A stretch of DNA of 64,000 bases, from the NCBI RefSeq assembly GCF_003067705.1, contig NZ_QANL01000001.1, forward strand, positions 992,001 through 1,056,000, given 5' to 3'. The DNA comes from Planctomonas deserti (GTDB lineage: Bacteria; Actinomycetota; Actinomycetes; Actinomycetales; Microbacteriaceae). Below, piece by piece: positions 58,431 to 64,000 of the stretch. The notes under the pieces are model-generated. The model had not been told where the DNA came from. It saw only the letters and a program-made list of their open reading frames with translations, and searched no databases. Both the position numbers and the translations under genes were made by a program. Each line of letters opens with the position of its first letter. Position 1 is the stretch's first letter.

Positions 58431-61025
58431 TCAGAGGGCGACGGTGGCGCGGGTCGAGGCGCTGTGCGTTCCCGGGCCGAGGTGCCGGGGCTCCTCGCCC
58501 TCGAGATCGAGCACCGCCGTCGTGCCGGTGGGCACCTCGACGTCCACCCGCAGCTCGCCGTTCTCGAGGCGCCACTCGATGGAGGCCCGGCCGTAGGGCG
58601 TCTCGTGAGCGGCCGAGGCGCGGGTGAGGTCGCCGCCGGGCCGCGGACGGAAGGTGATGGCTCGGTAGCCGGGGGATGCCGGGGCGAGGCCCGCGACGAC
58701 GCGGTGCAGCCAGTCCGCCACCGCGCCGAGCGCGTAGTGGTTGAACGACGTCATCGTGCCGGGGTGCACGGTGCCGTCGGGCAGCAGGCTGTCCCAGCGC
58801 TCCCACACGGTCGTGGCGCCCTGGGTCACGGCGTAGAGCCAGGAGGGGCACTCCCGCTCGAGCAGCAGTGCGTAGGCGCGATCGAGGTCACCCGTGCTCG
58901 TGAGGGCGTCGGCCACCAGCGGGGTTCCGGCGAATCCGGTGGAGATGCGGTTCCCGGCCGCCTCCACGAGCTCGGCGAGCCGAGCTCCCGCCGCCTCGCG
59001 CTGGTCGTCGGGCAGGAGGTCGAACGCGATCGCGAGGGCGTACGCGGTCTGCGCGTCGCTGGTGAGCCTGCCGTCCCCGACCACGTACTCGCCCTGGAAC
59101 GCCTCGCGCACCTGGGCGGCGAGCTCGGCGTAGTGCGCCGCGTCCTCGCCGCGGCCGAGCGCCTCCGCCGTCAGTGCGAGGTGATGGGCCGACCACGCGA
59201 AGTACGCCGTCGCGACGAGGTAACGGTCCGTCTTCGCGTCCGCCGGGTCCTGCGGCGGTGCGTCCGGGTCGAGCCAGTCGCCGAGCTGGAACCCCTCGTT
59301 CCAGAGGCGGTCGGGGCCCGCGAGGGAGTCGACGAGGTCGACCCAGGCCTTCGCGCTGTCGTACTGCTGCTCGAGCACGCCGAGGTCGCCGAACCGCTCG
59401 TAGAGCGTCCACGGGGTGAGCACGGCGACGTCGCCCCATACGGCTCCGGGGCGGATGGGCGTCCACATGTGGTGCGCGGGGATGACGGGGACGTACCAGG
59501 GCACCGTGCCGTCGTCGAGCTGCTCGATGGCGACGTCCCGCAGCCAGGAGGAGAGCATGCCGGAGCAGTCGTAGAGGAACGACGCCGTCGGCGCGAACAC
59601 CTGGATGTCGCCGGTCCAGCCCGCCCGCTCGTCACGCTGCGGGCAGTCCGTGGGAACGTCGACGAAGTTGCCGCGCATGCCCCAGAGCACGTTCTCGTGC
59701 AAGCGGTTCAGCAGCGGATCGGACGACTCGAACCAGCCGGTCCGCTCCATGTCGGTGTGGTAGACCCGGGCGACGATGTCACCCGCCGCGACGTCGGCCT
59801 CGAGGTCGCCCGGCCAGCCGCTCACCTCGACGTAGCGGAAGCCGTGGAACGTGAAGCGGGGCTCCCACTCCTCGATGTCGCGCCCTGCGAGCGTGTAGAG
59901 GTCGCGGGACTTGGCCGTGCGGAGCGGGCGGGTGTAGATCTCGCCGTCCTGCATCACCTCGGCCGTGCGCATCGTGACGGTGTCGCCCGCCCGGCCGGAG
60001 ACGCGGATGCGGAGCCGCCCCACGAGGTTCTGGCCCAGGTCGAGCACGCGGGCGCCGCTCGGGGTCGTGAGTACCGCGACGGGCAGGACCTCCTCCGTGC
60101 AACGGACCGGCGGACCGACGGGCGCCTCGAGCGTGCGCGGATCCCGCTCGGTCACCCGCACGGGCGTCCAGGCGGAGTCGTCGAAGCCGGGCGCGGACCA
60201 GCCTGCCTGCTCCTCGCGGGCGTCGTACACCTCGCCGTCGTAGTTGCCCGCGCTGATGATCGGGCCGAACGCCGCGCGCCAGTCGGGTCCCGTCGTGATC
60301 GTGCGGACGCTGCCGTCGGCGTAGTGCAGCTCGAGCTGGGCGAGAAGGGACACGTCCGACCCGTACAGGTTGTAAAAGCCGCCGTTCCAGCCCATGCGGC
60401 CCCGGTACCAGCCGTCGCCGAGCCACGCGCCGAGCGCGTTGTCGCCGTCCCGCACGAGATCGGTCACGTCGTACGTGGCGTAGCGGAGGCGCTCGTTGTA
60501 GGGGGTCCAGCCGGGCGCGAGGGCCTCGCGCCCCACCCGCACCCCGTTCAGCTCGACCTCGTAGAGGCCGTGCGCCGTGACGTAGAGGCGCGCCCGCTCG
60601 GGCCGGTCCGCCGAGAAGGACGTGCGGACGAGCGGGGGGCGCCGGTCGTCCGACTCCGGCTCCTCCGGCCAGTCGCCGGTGACGGGCACGGCGGTCCAGT
60701 CGGACGGCTCGAGCAACCCCGCCTCCAGGAGGGTCGCGGCGCTCCAGTCCGAGGGAACGTCGCCATCGCCCCAGACTCGTACCCGGACGCCCGCGCGGTC
60801 CCGGGAGCCGAGGGGCTCTCCGGGCCAGGGCACGAGCACGGAGTCGGGGGAGGACACCCTGCCGCTGGTGGTCACCGCGTCGCCCCGCGTGACCTCGATC
60901 TCGTAGGCGGACTGCACCCAACCGGCGCCCGCCGCCGTCTTCCAGGAGACGCGGGGTGTCCGCTCTCCGACGCCGAGCGGCTCCCGGTGGTGCTCGATCG
61001 TGGGCGCGTGAGGTGTGACCGTCAT
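58431..61025 (-). CDS. GH78 alpha-L-rhamnosidase 2
   Basis: An 864-residue enzyme without signal peptide. An N-terminal domain (about 1-125: REPLGVGERTPRVSWKT, SAYEIEV) is absent from rhamnosidase 1. A CBM67-like beta-domain follows (GLYEVELNGVRVGREALAPGWTPY). The (alpha/alpha)6 domain carries the acid Glu (about 466) in CPQRDERAGWTGD and the base Glu in TVWERWDSLLPDG. The C-terminal beta-domain has PGYRAITFRPRPGGDLTRA. This is the more common, full-length GH78 layout. GGAAGG precedes ATG 61025. It forms a rhamnose unit with rhaM and is divergent from the Tm-1-like operon with LacI-type palindromes between. Confidence 0.93.
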   Translation of the reverse strand: MTVTPHAPTIEHHREPLGVGERTPRVSWKTAAGAGWVQSAYEIEVTRGDAVTTSGRVSSPDSVLVPWPGEPLGSRDRAGVRVRVWGDGDVPSDWSAATLLEAGLLEPSDWTAVPVTGDWPEEPESDDRRPPLVRTSFSADRPERARLYVTAHGLYEVELNGVRVGREALAPGWTPYNERLRYATYDVTDLVRDGDNALGAWLGDGWYRGRMGWNGGFYNLYGSDVSLLAQLELHYADGSVRTITTGPDWRAAFGPIISAGNYDGEVYDAREEQAGWSAPGFDDSAWTPVRVTERDPRTLEAPVGPPVRCTEEVLPVAVLTTPSGARVLDLGQNLVGRLRIRVSGRAGDTVTMRTAEVMQDGEIYTRPLRTAKSRDLYTLAGRDIEEWEPRFTFHGFRYVEVSGWPGDLEADVAAGDIVARVYHTDMERTGWFESSDPLLNRLHENVLWGMRGNFVDVPTDCPQRDERAGWTGDIQVFAPTASFLYDCSGMLSSWLRDVAIEQLDDGTVPWYVPVIPAHHMWTPIRPGAVWGDVAVLTPWTLYERFGDLGVLEQQYDSAKAWVDLVDSLAGPDRLWNEGFQLGDWLDPDAPPQDPADAKTDRYLVATAYFAWSAHHLALTAEALGRGEDAAHYAELAAQVREAFQGEYVVGDGRLTSDAQTAYALAIAFDLLPDDQREAAGARLAELVEAAGNRISTGFAGTPLVADALTSTGDLDRAYALLLERECPSWLYAVTQGATTVWERWDSLLPDGTVHPGTMTSFNHYALGAVADWLHRVVAGLAPASPGYRAITFRPRPGGDLTRASAAHETPYGRASIEWRLENGELRVDVEVPTGTTAVLDLEGEEPRHLGPGTHSASTRATVAL

Positions 61026-61069
61026 CGGGCACGTCCTTCCCTTATTTTCGGGCAGCGCCGCCCGCATCA

Positions 61070-61125
61070 AAACGATTCAGCTGATGCTGATGCACCCAGC
61101 ATACGGATTGGTTGACACGTTTCAA
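61070..61125. promoter_or_regulatory. Two rhaI-like operators in the rhamnosidase 2 / Tm-1 region
   Basis: AAACGATTCA (61070-61079) equals the reverse complement of ten bases of the rhaI operator. TTGACACGTTTCAA (61112-61125) is a near-perfect palindrome of the same TGAnnCGnTTCA type and contains a consensus-like TTGACA -35 for the plus strand. Both divergent operons could be controlled from here. Confidence 0.6.
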
Positions 61126-61203
61126 TATGTCGCCCAGGATGACTGTGCCGCCGTCGACGGGCGGCGGCGCCCCGGCGTTCGACGACGAACGGAAGGTCCT
61201 CCC

Positions 61204-61269
61204 ATGACACGAGCGACGACACGAGCCCCGCGACGAACCGGATTCCCGAGCCGCGGAGGCGCCGCGTGA
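61204..61269 (+). CDS. 21-codon leader-type ORF coupled to the Tm-1-like gene
   Basis: ATG 61204 is preceded by GGAAGG with 7-base spacing, a better ribosome-binding site than any before the next gene. It encodes a short Arg/Thr/Pro-rich peptide, and its TGA overlaps the GTG start of the Tm-1-like gene (GTGA, 61266-61269). It may only serve to load ribosomes for the downstream gene. Ribosome stalling on it is a possibility, not shown. Confidence 0.45.
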   Translation: MTRATTRAPRRTGFPSRGGAA

Positions 61270-62576
61270 CCGCATCCGCTGCGGCCACCGCCCGGACCGT
61301 GACCGTCGCCCTCGTGGGAACGCTGGACACGAAGGGCGCCGAGAACCGCTGGGTGGCCGACCGGCTGCGCGAGCACGGCGTCGAGGTCGTGGTGGTGGAT
61401 GTCGGCACGCGGGAGGCACACGCCTTCGGTTCGGCCGCCTCCGTCCCCTCCGACGAGGTCGCCCGGGCCGCGGGCGCCGACATCCTCGATCTTCGCGACC
61501 GAAACGACCGCGGCGCCGCGGTCACGACGATGGGCGAGGGTGCGGCCGCCGTGCTCGGCGGGCTGCTAGCCGACGGCCGGCTGAACGGGGTGCTCGCGCT
61601 CGGCGGCAGCGGCGGGTCCTCGATCGCCGCCCGCGCGGTGCGCGACCTCCCGATCGGCCTGCCCAAGCTTCTGGTCTCGACCATGGCGTCCGGTGACGTG
61701 TCGCCGTACGTGGGGGCGAGTGACGTGACGATGATGTACAGCGTCGTGGACATCTCCGGCATCAACTCGATCTCCCGGGTCGTGCTCGGCAACGCCGCCG
61801 CGGCCATCGCGGGCATGGCTCACGCCTACGCCGAGCGCGCCGACGCGGAGCGTGCCCGGACGGGTCGGGCCGGGACGGATCGTGCGTCGGGGAACGGGGA
61901 GGACGAGCGTCCGCTCGTCGCGGCATCCATGTTCGGCGTCACGACCCCCGCGGTCGAGGCGGCGCGGGCGCGGCTCGAGGAGCTCGGCTACGAGGTCCTG
62001 GTTTTCCACGCGACAGGAGCGGGAGGGCGCGCGATCGAGAAGCTCGCGTCGTCCGGGCTGCTCGCTGGGGTGCTCGACCTCACGACGACCGAGCTGGCGG
62101 ACGATCTCGTGGGCGGCGTCCTCACGGCGGGGCCGGACCGGCTCACCGCCGCGGGCGCCTCGGGCGTGCCTCAGGTGGTGAGCCTCGGCGCGCTCGACAT
62201 GGTGAACTTCGGCCCCCGCGACACCGTGCCGGAGCGCTTCGGGAGCCGGCACTTCTTCGTGCACAACCCCACCGTCACGCTCATGCGCACGACCGCCGAG
62301 GAGAGCGCCGAGCTCGGGCGGCGGGTGGGTGCCAAGCTCGCCGCCGCAACCGGACCGGTCGTGCTCCTCGTCCCGCGCGGCGGGGTGTCCGCCCTCGACG
62401 CCCCCGGCATGGACTTCTTCGATCCGGCGGCGGACGACGCGCTGTTCGGCGCGGTACTCGATGCCGTGCGGGATTCGAGTGTCGTGGTGATCGACAGCGA
62501 GTGTCACCTGAACGACGACGAGTTCGCGCGGCGCGCGGCGGACGAATTGCACGGACTCGTGCGGAGGGGACACTGA
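61266..62576 (+). CDS. Tm-1-like ATP-binding protein (UPF0261)
   Basis: A 436-residue protein of the family named after the N-terminal half of the tomato virus-resistance protein Tm-1. Two Rossmann-like lobes: [22 protein letters not shown] at the start, [10 protein letters not shown] near residue 115 and [18 protein letters not shown] near 140. The C-lobe has [14 protein letters not shown] near 220 and HPT-like [14 protein letters not shown] near 335. Its biochemical role in bacteria is not established. It is followed after one base by a TIM-barrel gene corresponding to the C-terminal half of Tm-1. It is divergent from rhamnosidase 2. Confidence 0.88.
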   Translation: MTASAAATARTVTVALVGTLDTKGAENRWVADRLREHGVEVVVVDVGTREAHAFGSAASVPSDEVARAAGADILDLRDRNDRGAAVTTMGEGAAAVLGGLLADGRLNGVLALGGSGGSSIAARAVRDLPIGLPKLLVSTMASGDVSPYVGASDVTMMYSVVDISGINSISRVVLGNAAAAIAGMAHAYAERADAERARTGRAGTDRASGNGEDERPLVAASMFGVTTPAVEAARARLEELGYEVLVFHATGAGGRAIEKLASSGLLAGVLDLTTTELADDLVGGVLTAGPDRLTAAGASGVPQVVSLGALDMVNFGPRDTVPERFGSRHFFVHNPTVTLMRTTAEESAELGRRVGAKLAAATGPVVLLVPRGGVSALDAPGMDFFDPAADDALFGAVLDAVRDSSVVVIDSECHLNDDEFARRAADELHGLVRRGH

Positions 62577-62577
62577 C

Positions 62578-63402
62578 ATGGATCGGACGACAGCGCTCGA
62601 GCGGCTGCGCCGCACGGCGGCCGAGGGCAGGGCGATCATCGGGGCGGGCGCGGGCACCGGTATCTCCGCGAAGTCGGCGGAGGCCGGCGGCGTCGACCTC
62701 ATCATCATCTACAACTCCGGGCGGTATCGGATGGCCGGGCGTGGCTCGCTCAGCGGGCTCCTCGCCTACGGCGACGCGAACCAGGTGGTGGTGGAGATGA
62801 GCCGCGAGGTGCTGCCGATCGTCCGGGACACGCCCGTGCTCGCGGGGGTCAACGGCACCGACCCCTTCCGCCTCATGGACCGCTTCCTTGACGAGCTGAA
62901 GACCATGGGCTTCGCCGGGGTGCAGAACTTCCCCACGGTCGGGCTCTTCGACGGGGTGTTCCGGCAGAACCTCGAGGAGACCGGCATGGGCTACGACCTC
63001 GAGGTGGAGATGATCCGGCTCGCCCGTGAGCGCGACCTGCTGACGGCCCCCTACGTGTTCGACGTCGAGTCGACGATCGCCATGACCGAGGCCGGCGCCG
63101 ACGTGCTCGTTCCGCACATGGGGCTCACCACGGCGGGCACCATCGGCGCGCACACGGCGCTCACCCTGGACGAGTCCGCGGCACGCGTGCAGGAGATGCG
63201 CGACGCCGCCGTGCGGGTGAATCCCGATGTGATCGTGCTCTGCCACGGCGGCCCCATCGCCGAGCCGGCCGACGCCGCGTACGTGCTGTCGCACACGAGC
63301 GGGGTCGCCGGGTTCTTCGGTGCGTCGTCGGCGGAGCGCCTGCCCACGGAGCGGGCCATCCGCCAGCAGATCGTCGACTTCAAGTCCATCCCCCTCCGGT
63401 GA
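62578..63402 (+). CDS. PEP-hydrolase-family TIM-barrel protein (Tm-1 C-terminal-like)
   Basis: A 274-residue TIM barrel: [32 protein letters not shown] (residues about 19-50), then [40 protein letters not shown] and [19 protein letters not shown]. The family is annotated as phosphoenolpyruvate hydrolase-like, but the true reaction is not established. It starts one base after the upstream stop codon and is always or nearly always paired with UPF0261 proteins in the genomes I recall. The pair matches the two halves of plant Tm-1. Confidence 0.87.
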   Translation: MDRTTALERLRRTAAEGRAIIGAGAGTGISAKSAEAGGVDLIIIYNSGRYRMAGRGSLSGLLAYGDANQVVVEMSREVLPIVRDTPVLAGVNGTDPFRLMDRFLDELKTMGFAGVQNFPTVGLFDGVFRQNLEETGMGYDLEVEMIRLARERDLLTAPYVFDVESTIAMTEAGADVLVPHMGLTTAGTIGAHTALTLDESAARVQEMRDAAVRVNPDVIVLCHGGPIAEPADAAYVLSHTSGVAGFFGASSAERLPTERAIRQQIVDFKSIPLR

Positions 63403-63472
63403 CGACCGTCCCCGACCACTCGACCGCCCGAACAACCGGCCACCCGACATCCCGGCGCGAAGGAGCCCCGTC

Positions 63473-63928
63473 ATGACCGATCCGACCCCCACGCCCAGCA
63501 CCGCTGCCACCGCGCAGACCGGCCGCCGCCCCGACCAGGTGCCCACGCGCACCTTCGACTGGGGCACCATCAAGTGGCTCGTCACGCCGCACCTCGACGA
63601 GGGCGTCGGCCTCACCACGGGCGAGGTGATCATCTACCCGGGCAAGGGGCACGACCCGCACACCCACCCCGGCGAGGAGGAGGTCATTTACGTCGTCTCC
63701 GGCGAGGGCGAGCAGACCGTCGGCGACGGGCCTGCGTTCCCCATCCGCGAGGGAGACGCGCTGCACATCCCCAAGGACACGCTGCACTCGACCTACAACA
63801 CCACCTGGCGGCCCCTGCGCCTCGTCGTCGTCTACACGCCCGGTGGCGCGGAGACCGGCCTGGATGGGCTGCCGGACGCGCGCATCCTCGAACCCGGCGT
63901 CGCCCCGCTGTGGTCGCAGGCCGGCTGA
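63473..63928 (+). CDS. Cupin-domain protein
   Basis: A 151-residue single-domain cupin. Motif 1, with His/Glu metal ligands, lies in DPHTHPGEEEVIYVVSGEG; motif 2, with the last His, in DALHIPKDTLHST. AAGGAG 6 bases before ATG 63473 gives the start. It is co-directional with the Tm-1/TIM-barrel genes after a 70-base gap and is probably the third gene of that operon. It could be an isomerase, a dioxygenase-like enzyme or a small-molecule binder; the sequence does not decide. Confidence 0.8.
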   Translation: MTDPTPTPSTAATAQTGRRPDQVPTRTFDWGTIKWLVTPHLDEGVGLTTGEVIIYPGKGHDPHTHPGEEEVIYVVSGEGEQTVGDGPAFPIREGDALHIPKDTLHSTYNTTWRPLRLVVVYTPGGAETGLDGLPDARILEPGVAPLWSQAG

Positions 63929-63943
63929 GTGCCGGTCTACGGG

Positions 63944-63966
63944 CCGGGACGGTGGCACCATCCCGG
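63944..63966 (+). terminator. Hairpin after the cupin gene
   Basis: CCGGGA (63944-63949) pairs with TCCCGG (63961-63966), and GGT with ACC inside, 16 bases after the stop codon. The last 34 bases of the window show no recognisable gene start. Confidence 0.6.
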
Positions 63967-64000
63967 CGAGCGACCCGAGTGGAGTGAGATCGCCACGATC

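Noticed and set aside
57912-61115. 1067-codon open frame on the plus strand across rhaM and rhamnosidase 2
   Set aside because: Antisense to two well-supported genes, with compositionally biased translation and no recognisable motif.

Overview
The window is high-GC DNA of an actinobacterium, most likely a member of the Microbacteriaceae. That placement is an inference. It rests on the base composition, a DUF222/HNH (13E12-type) endonuclease, two surface proteins with LAYTG cell-wall sorting motifs of the kind class E sortases use, DtxR/IdeR-type iron control, leaderless starts, and a Pseudomonas-type rhamnose isomerase paired with an aldolase/dehydrogenase fusion. About 50 genes are supported. 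No rRNA, tRNA, CRISPR array or insertion sequence was seen.

Layout. 1-4.7 kb: the end of a MerR-type regulator, small ligand-binding-fold proteins, a sugar-type NAD dehydrogenase and two uncharacterised genes. 4.9-9.6 kb: a LysR regulator divergent from putA (proline to glutamate). 9.8-11.3 kb: a DUF222/HNH endonuclease bracketed by REP-like repeats. 11.8-19.0 kb: two LAYTG surface proteins, one a very large nuclease/5'-nucleotidase, with a small GntR regulator between them. 19.2-20.4 kb: an SDR gene broken by a 1-nt frameshift. 20.5-23.3 kb: AsnC regulator, dimethylargininase and ornithine aminotransferase. 25-28 kb: aldo/keto reductase and a GntR-lldD lactate operon with two perfect operators. 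28.3-33.8 kb: a large repeat (propeller-like) protein, a zinc-type dehydrogenase and an XRE/SDR divergent pair. 33.9-39.2 kb: rhaI-esterase-rhaEW-rhaB, every junction an ATGA overlap. 39.5-42.3 kb: an iron-siderophore-type ABC transporter behind an iron box. 42.4-46.0 kb: a carotenoid-type cluster (glycosyltransferase, UbiA prenyltransferase, CrtI/CrtD-like desaturase). 46-47.6 kb: DUF4386 and TetR. 47.7-56.6 kb: a glycoside-degradation operon (MFS carrier, GH78 rhamnosidase, GH3 glycosidase, an epimerase fused to a zinc ribbon) divergent from its LacI regulator. 57-64 kb: a LysM lipoprotein, rhaM, a second GH78 rhamnosidase, and a divergent Tm-1-like / TIM-barrel / cupin operon preceded by a 21-codon ORF.

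How it fits together. The dominant theme is L-rhamnose: two rhamnosidases release it, RhaM interconverts its anomers, and RhaI, RhaB and RhaEW take it to dihydroxyacetone phosphate and lactate. LldD would oxidise the lactate. A TGAAnCGnTTCA-type palindrome lies before rhaI and twice in the rhamnosidase/Tm-1 divergent region. This suggests that the Tm-1-like operon, of unknown function, belongs to the same regulon. A different palindrome (ACTAGCnnnnGCTAGT) appears to control the MFS-GH78-GH3-epimerase operon.

Non-coding structure is unusual. A REP-like repeat occurs 14 times, mostly as inverted pairs of constant geometry, and eight copies surround the HNH gene. Several convergent gene junctions carry long inverted repeats.
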